From contig JAJZQK010000053.1 in assembly GCA_021847625.1 (NCBI GenBank), forward strand, positions 1 to 11,176: a DNA stretch of 11,176 bases, read 5' to 3'. A program made the position numbers and the translations under genes. The notes beneath the pieces are model-generated. The model was not told the origin of the DNA. It searched no databases and saw only the letters and a list, made by a program, of their open reading frames with translations. Numbering within the stretch: position 1 is the stretch's first letter; each line of letters opens with the position of its first letter. Below, one piece after another: positions 6,278-11,176 of this stretch. Origin of the DNA: Chloroflexota bacterium. Lineage in GTDB: Bacteria; Chloroflexota; FW602-bin22; JAMCYS01.

Positions 6278-6306
6278 TTGCATTCTTCCGGGCACGGTGC
6301 TATCAT
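6278..6306 (+). promoter_or_regulatory. Promoter of the ferredoxin gene, back to back with the kinase promoter
   Basis: TTGCAT (6278-6283), a 17-base spacer and TATCAT (6301-6306). The -10 box matches consensus in five of six positions and the -35 in three. The two -35 boxes are 16 bases apart, so one bound regulator could influence both transcripts. Transcription would start near 6313, leaving a leader of about 60 bases. Confidence 0.5.
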
Positions 6307-6371
6307 CTGGCCGGCGTTTTGGGTGTGCCAACCGCTGAACAAGTTGAACATAGAGAGGGAGCGCGGCAAGG

Positions 6372-6560
6372 ATGTACATCGTCAATATCAACCTGGATGC
6401 TTGCGACGGCGCGGGCGAGTGCGTGGAAGTCTGCCCGGTCGCGATCCTCAGCGTGGTCGACGGCAAGTCGCAGGTTACCGGCGACATGGCCGAATGCCTG
6501 GGTTGCGAGAGCTGCGTGGCCGTCTGCCCGCAGCAGGCCATCACCATTCAGGAAGTCTAG
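6372..6560 (+). CDS. Small ferredoxin with one complete and one three-cysteine cluster motif
   Basis: A 62-residue soluble ferredoxin of the bacterial two-cluster fold, the only plus-strand gene here. The second motif is complete: C42-x2-C45-x2-C48-x3-C52-P, binding a [4Fe-4S] cluster. In the first motif, C11-DGAGE-C17-VEV-C21-P, the position normally holding the second cysteine is A14. That cluster is therefore probably [3Fe-4S], or a [4Fe-4S] with a non-cysteine ligand. Related ferredoxins with CDGxGECV are common in anaerobes, so the change looks inherited rather than a sequencing error. The ATG at 6372 has only a weak ribosome site (GAGGGAG about 12 bases upstream). It is divergent from the kinase operon and followed by a strong terminator. 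Electron donor and acceptor are unknown. Confidence 0.92.
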   Translation: MYIVNINLDACDGAGECVEVCPVAILSVVDGKSQVTGDMAECLGCESCVAVCPQQAITIQEV

Positions 6561-6605
6561 CCTAGCGTCCAGATTCCTATCGCTTTTCCAGCGGTTAGGA
6601 TGTAG

Positions 6606-6657
6606 ACACGAGAAGCCCCGCCGGTCTCAATTGGCGAACCGGCGGGGCTTCTCGTGT
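6606..6657. terminator. Terminator hairpin after the ferredoxin gene
   Basis: A perfect 20-bp stem (6606-6625 with 6638-6657) and a 12-base loop, followed on the plus strand by TTG. It lies 45 bases after the ferredoxin stop and about 100 bases beyond the end of the convergent minus-strand gene at 6759, so it can serve both directions. The segment 6658-6758 holds nothing else recognisable. Confidence 0.8.
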
Positions 6658-6758
6658 TTGAGGCCAAGCTTGCCCAAGTGCCGACGACAAACCCCATCCC
6701 TCGACTCTAGATCCGGCCCGGCAACGTGGCTCGCTCCGCGGGGCGAGCTAGATTGGGT

Positions 6759-7517
6759 TCATCTGCCCAGACAGGGGCTGGAGGTTCCGTTCAACCTGTG
6801 GGTCCAAGCCCATGAAGGCGATCCAGGGAAGCCTGCCCACTCCAAGCTGCGGCGCAGATACTCGACGAACGTTTCGGTCGTCTCTACCTCGCGGAAGCGG
6901 CCCGTGCCTCTGTCCGGCCGCGACAGGAGAATCCGCACGTTGCGCAGCGGGGTGTCGACGCGCCCATCCGGCAGGCGCACCTCGTAAGGTGCCCCGCCGC
7001 TGACGTCGCCTTTGTGATACAAGTCCGGAGCGAGGGCGACAGTCAGGCGCTCTTCCTCGCTCAGTTCGCTGTCTTCTCTCTGCTCCTCCATCTGTTCCAG
7101 CACCCAATCGACGGGATACACCACCAACGGGTCAGTCAGGACTTGCTCGCGTCCTGCCTGGTCGAACGAGCCTTGCAGGGAGACACCCCCCACGACCTCC
7201 CACCAGGCGCGCAGCGACAACGGCAGCGGACCCGCTTCGGCCGCTAGGCGGGCGACCTGCTTGGGCGTGTCCGGCGTGGGCGGGAGCCACGCTTCGTTGG
7301 CCAGACCTGAGCCGAAACCGGCGAAACGGTATTGGATACGGCTGAGTTGGTCGACAATTGCCTCGATGTTCTGGCGCGCCCTCGCCATAGTCTCTCGTGC
7401 CACCGAGTAGGCATCGTTCCAGAGCTCGCTACCCTCTGGCATCGGACCTTCGGACATCATCTCCTGCCAGACCCATTCGCCCAGCACGCGTGGGTTGCGG
7501 TAACGCTCGAGGTACAC
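6759..7517 (-). CDS. Uncharacterised 252-residue protein, weakly SMI1/KNR4-like
   Basis: A soluble-looking protein with no signal peptide or membrane segment. The amino third (about 1-65) is helical and charged. The middle contains LPLSLRAWWEVVGGVSLQG (98-116), which resembles the core of SMI1/KNR4 domains (a leucine-proline start, an aromatic helix, then a glycine turn). A glutamate-rich stretch (139-158) and a beta-rich segment with LPDGRVDTPLRNVRI (182-196) follow. FVEYLRRSLEWAGFPG (217-232) resembles the closing helix. The last 18 residues look unrelated to the fold. SMI1/KNR4 proteins include many toxin-immunity and housekeeping proteins of unknown role; no toxin gene is seen beside it. 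The GTG start at 7517 has AGGAGG 5 bases upstream. The gene is apparently a single transcription unit. Family call is tentative. Confidence 0.8.
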   Translation of the reverse strand: MYLERYRNPRVLGEWVWQEMMSEGPMPEGSELWNDAYSVARETMARARQNIEAIVDQLSRIQYRFAGFGSGLANEAWLPPTPDTPKQVARLAAEAGPLPLSLRAWWEVVGGVSLQGSFDQAGREQVLTDPLVVYPVDWVLEQMEEQREDSELSEEERLTVALAPDLYHKGDVSGGAPYEVRLPDGRVDTPLRNVRILLSRPDRGTGRFREVETTETFVEYLRRSLEWAGFPGSPSWAWTHRLNGTSSPCLGR

Positions 7518-7687
7518 ACCGCCCTCCTAAGTCCTCGCTCTTGCGGGTATTCTCCCAGGGAAAGCGCTCCACCTGCAAGGTGGGCAGCGGAGTCTTGGCA
7601 ACCTCGCTGTCGCGTCTGGATTCCAGCGGCGGCGTCCACGCTGGAGGGAGAGTCAGAAAGCGAGAAGGCTGGTCGCGGGGATGGGAT
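7518..7687. other. Unexplained stretch upstream of the 252-residue gene
   Basis: About 170 bases with no supported gene, no clear promoter and only one small hairpin (CCACCT-TGC-AGGTGG, around 7571-7585). Two minus-strand frames are open through it, but neither has a good start with a ribosome site, and one merely overlaps the start of the 252-residue gene. It may be a leader or decayed sequence. Confidence 0.3.
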
Positions 7688-7732
7688 TGCCTTGGCGGCG
7701 TTCAGGGAGTCCCCCTGAACGCCGCCAAGGCA
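7688..7732. repeat. Very long perfect hairpin between two transcription units
   Basis: Arms of 20 bp (7688-7707 and 7713-7732) pair without mismatch around a 5-base loop, and pairing continues imperfectly outward to 7685/7735. No U-tract follows on either strand. It is seven bases from the terminator of the phosphatase gene, so it could be a second terminator, a boundary element or a copy of an interspersed palindrome. It does not carry the GTAG head seen in the cluster at 9868-10043. Confidence 0.7.
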
Positions 7733-7738
7733 GTCGAT

Positions 7739-7766
7739 GGCCCCTCACCGTTCGAGGCGAGGGGCC
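7739..7766 (-). terminator. Terminator hairpin of the phosphatase gene
   Basis: GGCCCCTC (7739-7746) pairs with GAGGGGCC (7759-7766) over 8 bp around a 12-base loop, nine bases beyond the TAG stop at 7776-7778. There is no U-tract; together with the longer hairpin beside it, it forms a double stem after the gene. Confidence 0.55.
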
Positions 7767-7775
7767 TGTCGTCGT

Positions 7776-9812
7776 CTACGCCTCTACGGCCGGGTTCGGA
7801 TCTAGCCCCTTCTCGGCCGCCACCTTCTGGTATAGCTCCTGCCATTTGGTGGCTTCCGCTTCGGCCTTGCGCTGGAGGTTGAGCCGCAGGTCGGGGTCGA
7901 CCAGCGCCTCGTAGAGGATCGCGCCCTCGGCCTGGTGGGGCATCGGGATGCCGATCAGGTAAGCGATGGTCGGCGCCACCGAGGTCAGATAGGCCATACC
8001 CTTGAGGTGCAGGCCCTCTTTCACGTTCGGTCCGGCCAGGAAGAAGATCGAACGAATTGAGATGTCCTTCACTCGCGAAGTCGGCAACTCCCGGCCGTGC
8101 TCGCCGTCGGCTTCCGGCCGCACGGCGAAGATGACGTCGCCGACCCGGTCGCCATAGTGGCCGATCAGCTCCGCCTCGTGCTTCTTCAGCACTATCTGGA
8201 AGGCGTGCTTGCCGCTCTTCGGGTGCCTGTAGGACTTCATGGCCTCGACGATCTCTTCCTGGACCTTGTCGTAGTCCGCTGGATCGACGATGCCATCGAT
8301 GTCGCGACCCTTCAGGTTCACGTAAGCGTGAATCGTGCGCTGGACGAAGCCCTTGGTTTGCGACCAATCGACGACACGCTTGCCGTCCACGTTCTTATAG
8401 ACGAGCAGTCCCGCCTCTTCCAGCGCCTTGTTAGGATCGATCACGCCCCAGGGTGAGGGGGTGGCGGAGTGGTCGGAGACGACGGCGACGAGCGTGTCCT
8501 CGTCGGCCAGGCTCATCAGTTCACCCAGCATCCTGTCGATCGACTGGTAGTGGCGGGTATACCAGGACGTGGCGTTGCGAATCTGGGCCTCGCTGGCGAT
8601 GTCGGGGTCGAACTGCTGCATGTAGAAGTGGTTGATGTAGTCGCCGCAGTGCGTCTCCACGTACAGTAGGTCCCAGGGTTTAGTCGAGGTCAAGTACCTG
8701 GCTGCCTTGGCCAGCCACTGGTGCTGGTAGTCCTGCAGCTCGTAGTAGGTGCGCTCGTCGATCCACTCGTAGTGCAAGGCGTCGCGGGCCGGGTTGGTGA
8801 AGAAGGGGCCGACGTTCTCGTACAGTTCCTCGCCCAGCTCCAAGGGCTGGGTGTAACCGGAGACGGGCCACAGCTGGGTGGAGAAGAGCTCCATCTCGCC
8901 GCCGTCGCGGTTGAGGTTCATCAGCTTGAAGCGGAACGTGCCCTTGGTGTTGCCCTGGGGCATCAGACCTTCTCGGGTGCGCTGTTCCAGGGTGGCGCGC
9001 ACCTGAATGTCCTCTTTGCCGCGGCGATCGCTGGCGCGCAGCTTGGCACGGTCCGCGACCCGCTGAGCCATCTTCTCCTGGTCCACCGTCATGTCGAAGG
9101 TGTCGGTTACCCACTCCGACCACTGTCCCGAGCGCATGCTGGCCACGGGTTGGGCGGCGTCTTTCTCCTTACAGACCAGCACCGTATCGTAGCCCGAGCC
9201 CTTGGATTTCGCGACGAGCAGCTGGTAGGTGTGTTCGTTGCCGCCGTAGAGCGAGAGCACGACTCGGCCTTCCAGAGCCTCCCACTTCGGGTCAAGGTTC
9301 TGCCAGCCCTCGGCGGGTTTGAGACGCAACAGGTCGGTCAGGGGTAGCTCTTCGGTGGTGTGCAGGCGCACGGGTCCCAACTCGAAGTAGTTGACGACGC
9401 CCGGGCCGCAGCCTTCGATCTGGAGGCCGTTGTGGCAGGGCGGCCAGGAGACCTCCCACTTGATGAGGATGGGCTTCTTGCCGGCACGCTCAGCCGCCTG
9501 CCAGATGTACTCAGCCCGGCACTTGCGGGTGTCGATGCCCAGGTGGGTCTTGTCCAGCGATTCTTCCGGCTCGTTGGGCAGGTAGAAGTCGGTGATGCCG
9601 TGGGTGCCCGGCCAGGCGCCCGTGGTGATGGTCGTCCAGTTGGGCGGGGTGATGGTGGGCAGCGGCTCGATGATCTCCTTGAAGACGCCCTTCTTCATCA
9701 TCTTGTCGAAGTTGGGCAGCTTGCCCTCGCCGACGAAACGCTTGATCAGTTCGGGGTGACCGCCGTCGATGCCCAGAACGATGACCTTCTTCGCTTCTTT
9801 CGCTTCTGCCAT
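7776..9812 (-). CDS. Alkaline-phosphatase-superfamily phosphodiesterase/nucleotide pyrophosphatase-like enzyme (678 aa)
   Basis: An enzyme of the type I phosphodiesterase / nucleotide pyrophosphatase branch of the alkaline phosphatase superfamily, which hydrolyses phosphate mono- or diesters with two metal ions. Metal site 1 begins with D16 in VLGIDGGHP. The nucleophile is probably T55 in TITPPNW, followed by TTGAWPGTHGI (63-73). Further metal ligands are D391 and H395 in CGDYINH and D447-H448 in VVSDHSA. A large insert (about 140-340) is not recognised. The C-terminal part has RELPTSRVKD (574-583) and GIPMPHQAEGA (621-631), shared with the paralog at 10610. No signal peptide is seen, so a cytoplasmic location is likely. 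The ATG at 9812 with GGAG 7 bases upstream is preferred to the longer frame from 9932, whose extra 40 residues run through repeat DNA. Substrate unknown. Confidence 0.92.
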   Translation of the reverse strand: MAEAKEAKKVIVLGIDGGHPELIKRFVGEGKLPNFDKMMKKGVFKEIIEPLPTITPPNWTTITTGAWPGTHGITDFYLPNEPEESLDKTHLGIDTRKCRAEYIWQAAERAGKKPILIKWEVSWPPCHNGLQIEGCGPGVVNYFELGPVRLHTTEELPLTDLLRLKPAEGWQNLDPKWEALEGRVVLSLYGGNEHTYQLLVAKSKGSGYDTVLVCKEKDAAQPVASMRSGQWSEWVTDTFDMTVDQEKMAQRVADRAKLRASDRRGKEDIQVRATLEQRTREGLMPQGNTKGTFRFKLMNLNRDGGEMELFSTQLWPVSGYTQPLELGEELYENVGPFFTNPARDALHYEWIDERTYYELQDYQHQWLAKAARYLTSTKPWDLLYVETHCGDYINHFYMQQFDPDIASEAQIRNATSWYTRHYQSIDRMLGELMSLADEDTLVAVVSDHSATPSPWGVIDPNKALEEAGLLVYKNVDGKRVVDWSQTKGFVQRTIHAYVNLKGRDIDGIVDPADYDKVQEEIVEAMKSYRHPKSGKHAFQIVLKKHEAELIGHYGDRVGDVIFAVRPEADGEHGRELPTSRVKDISIRSIFFLAGPNVKEGLHLKGMAYLTSVAPTIAYLIGIPMPHQAEGAILYEALVDPDLRLNLQRKAEAEATKWQELYQKVAAEKGLDPNPAVEA

Positions 9813-9819
9813 TGTGCAG

Positions 9820-9823
9820 CTCC
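9820..9823 (-). promoter_or_regulatory. Ribosome binding site that fixes the phosphatase start
   Basis: GGAG seven bases before the ATG at 9812. It supports MAEAKEAKK as the amino end and argues against a start at 9932 inside the palindromic repeat cluster. Confidence 0.6.
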
Positions 9824-9867
9824 AAATACAGAGTGCGAGTACCCTCTCCAGAGGGAGTGTCTTTGGG

Positions 9868-9943
9868 GTAGCGCGGAGGCTCGTCCCCCGCGGTCTCATC
9901 GGGAATGCCGCCGGAACGGGGAGCGGACTCAAGTCCGCACTAC
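9868..9943. repeat. Inverted pair of GTAG-headed palindromes (REP doublet 1)
   Basis: The first element (plus strand, 9868-9896) is GTAG followed by CGCGGAGG-CTCGT-CCCCCGCG, a stem with one mismatch. The second (minus strand, from 9943 to 9921) is GTAG-T-GCGGACT-TG-AGTCCGC, a perfect 7-bp stem. They face each other with 24 bases between. A GTAG tetranucleotide next to a short imperfect palindrome is the hallmark of repetitive extragenic palindromes mobilised by REP-associated tyrosine transposases. The transposase is not in the window. Confidence 0.65.
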
Positions 9944-9965
9944 GAACGACGTAGAGCCCGCGTTT

Positions 9966-10043
9966 GTAGTAAGGGATTCAGCCCTTCCGATCCCTCCTCA
10001 GAAAACCGCCACTAGAACCGCGGGGGACAAGCCCCCACGCTAC
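9966..10043. repeat. Inverted pair of GTAG-headed palindromes (REP doublet 2)
   Basis: The first element (plus strand, 9966-9986) is GTAG-T-AAGGG-ATTCAG-CCCTT. The second (minus strand, from 10043 to 10014) is GTAG followed by CGTGGGGG-CTTGT-CCCCCGCG. It matches the 9868 element in most positions but lies in the opposite orientation. The doublet is 78 bp, close to the 76 bp of doublet 1. Its outer end is three bases from the stop of the OsmC-family gene. Confidence 0.65.
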
Positions 10044-10046
10044 GGT

Positions 10047-10484
10047 CTAGGAGGCCGTTTCCACCTCCACGATCCGTATCTTGTGCACCAGCTTGGCCGT
10101 GCGGGAGATGGTGTAATGCGCGGCGCAGTACTTGTCTTCCACGAGGGCCAGGGCACGTTTGACGGCCGCCTCGTCGATGCCGCGACCGGTTATGGTGTGT
10201 TCCAGGACGATCTCGGTATAGGCGGTAGGCGGCTCGTCCGCGCGCACGCCGTCCAGGTTGATCTCGTAGCCGGCGATGTCCTGGTGCATGCGCTTCAGGA
10301 TGTGGAGCATTGCCCCGCCCAGGCAGCCGCCCAGGCTGAGCAGCATGAGTTCCATCGCCCGGAAGCCGGCGTTTTGCCCGCCGTGATCGGCGGGTCCGTC
10401 GATGATCAGCGTATGCCCGCTGCCCGAGCGGGCCCGCCAAATGGCGGGACCGTCCAGGCGGACGGAGCCGGTCATCCTTGCCAC
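10047..10484 (-). CDS. OsmC-family protein
   Basis: A 145-residue cytoplasmic protein of the OsmC/Ohr fold. Several members reduce organic or lipid hydroperoxides with a cysteine pair, and others have unknown roles. The first conserved cysteine is C54 in LLSLGGCLGGAML at the start of the central helix, and the second is C120 in EDKYCAAHYTIS. R17 or R19 in the amino strand may be the partner arginine of the active site. Sequence style is nearer the general OsmC/YhfA-like group than classic Ohr. The GTG start at 10484 has AGGAGG 5 bases upstream; an internal ATG three codons later is less well placed. It sits between two phosphatase paralogs on the same strand but has a terminator upstream, so it is probably transcribed separately. 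It is followed immediately by the palindromic repeat cluster. Confidence 0.92.
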   Translation of the reverse strand: MARMTGSVRLDGPAIWRARSGSGHTLIIDGPADHGGQNAGFRAMELMLLSLGGCLGGAMLHILKRMHQDIAGYEINLDGVRADEPPTAYTEIVLEHTITGRGIDEAAVKRALALVEDKYCAAHYTISRTAKLVHKIRIVEVETAS

Positions 10485-10553
10485 GGTTGCCTCCTGGCAG
10501 TGCTACCGCCGCCGGTGGGATGGAGACGGTAGGTCGGCGCGTGGCGCGAGCGA

Positions 10554-10584
10554 GGGGAGGAAGCCCCAAACGGGCTTCCTCCCC
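10554..10584. terminator. Terminator hairpin between the second phosphatase and the OsmC-family gene
   Basis: A perfect 13-bp stem, GGGGAGGAAGCCC (10554-10566) with GGGCTTCCTCCCC (10572-10584), around a 5-base loop. It lies 25 bases beyond the stop of the upstream phosphatase paralog on the minus strand. Confidence 0.7.
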
Positions 10585-10592
10585 GGTCGACA

Positions 10593-10608
10593 CCCCGCGA
10601 TGGCGGGG
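10593..10608 (-). terminator. Small hairpin directly after the second phosphatase stop
   Basis: CCCCGC (10593-10598) pairs with GCGGGG (10603-10608) around a 4-base loop, one base after the TAA at 10610-10612. With the larger stem next to it, it repeats the double-stem layout seen after the first phosphatase. Confidence 0.4.
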
Positions 10609-10609
10609 C

Positions 10610-11176
10610 TTACAGGTCGCCGAGCTCCGGCCGGGGGTTCAGATCGTACTCCACGGCGATGCCCCTGTAGAGGGCCCGCCAGCGGTCGCGCTCCTTCTCG
10701 GCCTTCTTGCGCATGGTGAGGTGCAAGTCGGGATCGACCAGCGCCTCGTAGAGCACCGCGCCCTCGGCCTGGTGGGGCATCGGGATGCCCAGCAGGTAGC
10801 AGATGGTCGGAGTGACCTGGGTCTGGTAGGCCATGCGCTCCAGGCGCACCCCTTCCTTCACGTTCGGGCCCTTGAGGAAGAAGATCACCCGCATGTCGAC
10901 GTCCTTGACGCGGGAGGTCGGCAGCTCGTGGCCGTGCTCCAGGTCCGCCTCCGGTCGGATAGCGTAGACGATATCGCCGACCCGGTCGCCGTAGAGCCCG
11001 ATGAGCTCGGCCTCGTGCTTCTTCCAGACCATGCTGTACGGGTTCTTGCCCGACTTGGGGTGCTTGGCGGACTTCAACGCCTCGATGACTTCCTCGCGCA
11101 CCGCCTCGTAGTCCTCAGGCTCGACGATGCCGTGCGGGTCGCGCCCCTTGACGTTGAGGTAGACGTAGATGGTGCG
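10610..11176 (-). CDS. Second alkaline-phosphatase-superfamily enzyme, C-terminal part only (5' end outside window)
   Basis: The frame is open to the window edge, so the gene starts beyond 11176; the GTG at 11101 is internal. The visible 188 residues align without large gaps to the last 187 or so residues of the enzyme at 7776, with more than half identical by eye. Shared blocks include YLNVKGRD, HPKSGK, KKHEAELIG-YGDRVGD, LPTSRVKD, GPNVKEG and GIPMPHQAEGA. The metal-binding and nucleophile motifs lie in the missing part, so activity cannot be judged here. The two genes are probably an old tandem duplication, now separated by the OsmC-family gene and repeats. The end differs (AVEYDLNPRPELGDL against EKGLDPNPAVEA). 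Confidence 0.92.
   Translation of the reverse strand, partial: RTIYVYLNVKGRDPHGIVEPEDYEAVREEVIEALKSAKHPKSGKNPYSMVWKKHEAELIGLYGDRVGDIVYAIRPEADLEHGHELPTSRVKDVDMRVIFFLKGPNVKEGVRLERMAYQTQVTPTICYLLGIPMPHQAEGAVLYEALVDPDLHLTMRKKAEKERDRWRALYRGIAVEYDLNPRPELGDL

Noticed and set aside
6602..6657. Another GTAG-headed REP at the ferredoxin terminator
   Set aside because: GTAG does stand directly before the stem, but the stem is 20 bp perfect with a 12-base loop, unlike the other elements. Its place after the gene fits a terminator, so the GTAG may be chance.
7457..7639. A 60-codon minus-strand frame upstream of the 252-residue gene
   Set aside because: It overlaps the start of a gene with a much better ribosome site. 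It has no ribosome site of its own and no recognisable features.
7518..7687. A riboswitch or T-box leader
   Set aside because: No conserved T-box or known riboswitch core is recognisable and there is no terminator stem before the gene start.
9868..10043. A 176-bp MITE with terminal inverted repeats
   Set aside because: The outer palindromes do look like inverted termini, but no target-site duplication is visible. Two more GTAG-headed palindromes inside make paired REP elements the better explanation.
9868..10043. A short CRISPR-like array
   Set aside because: The repeats alternate in orientation, differ in sequence and have no uniform spacers. No cas gene is nearby.
9360..10532. A 390-codon plus-strand open frame
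   Set aside because: It runs antisense through the phosphatase, the palindrome cluster and the OsmC-family gene, and has no recognisable domain.

Overview
The window is GC-rich bacterial chromosome-like DNA, gene-dense, with almost every gene on the minus strand. Strong Shine-Dalgarno sites often precede GTG or TTG starts, so several true starts lie inside the longest open frame. No rRNA, tRNA, CRISPR array or insertion sequence is visible. The gene content (divergent YeiH-type carriers, a NarL-type two-component system, a small CDG-type ferredoxin, secreted-type phosphodiesterase paralogs) would fit an environmental, possibly anaerobic lineage such as Chloroflexota. That assignment is a weak inference from style, not from a marker gene.

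Region 1 (1-6371, all minus strand) is the most interesting part. Read in transcription order from 6261 downwards it holds a good promoter, a membrane PAS-GAF histidine kinase (6174-4207), a LuxR/NarL-type response regulator (4186-3527), a 200-base gap with an inverted repeat, and a long 477-residue YeiH-family carrier (3323-1890). A 59-residue single-helix membrane protein (1860-1681) and two strong hairpins (1682-1609) follow. A second, near-consensus promoter (1530-1502) then drives a short 365-residue YeiH-family carrier (1344-247) and a 40-residue single-helix protein (236-114), ending at a 15-bp perfect terminator hairpin (40-7). The 40-residue protein resembles the first membrane helix of the long carrier, a helix the short carrier lacks. 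This suggests one carrier is a single chain and the other is split into a body and a helix subunit. Just downstream of the 40-residue gene lies the remnant of a second, diverged copy of it, joined at a 4-base microhomology.

Region 2 (6233-6657): the kinase promoter and a plus-strand promoter stand back to back. The plus-strand promoter serves a 62-residue ferredoxin whose first cluster motif lacks one cysteine. A 20-bp perfect terminator hairpin follows.

Region 3 (6759-7766): a 252-residue protein with weak SMI1/KNR4-like character, a 170-base unexplained upstream stretch, and a very long perfect hairpin beside the terminator of the next gene.

Region 4 (7776-11176): a 678-residue alkaline-phosphatase-superfamily enzyme, a cluster of four GTAG-headed short palindromes arranged as two inverted pairs, an OsmC-family protein, a terminator, and the C-terminal part of a second close paralog of the phosphatase that runs off the window.

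How the parts may work together (inference): the kinase and regulator would sense a redox or sulfur-related signal through a PAS domain with three clustered cysteines. They would control the twin anion carriers with their small helix partners, while the divergently transcribed ferredoxin may supply related electron transfer. The phosphatase-OsmC-phosphatase block looks like a separate module.
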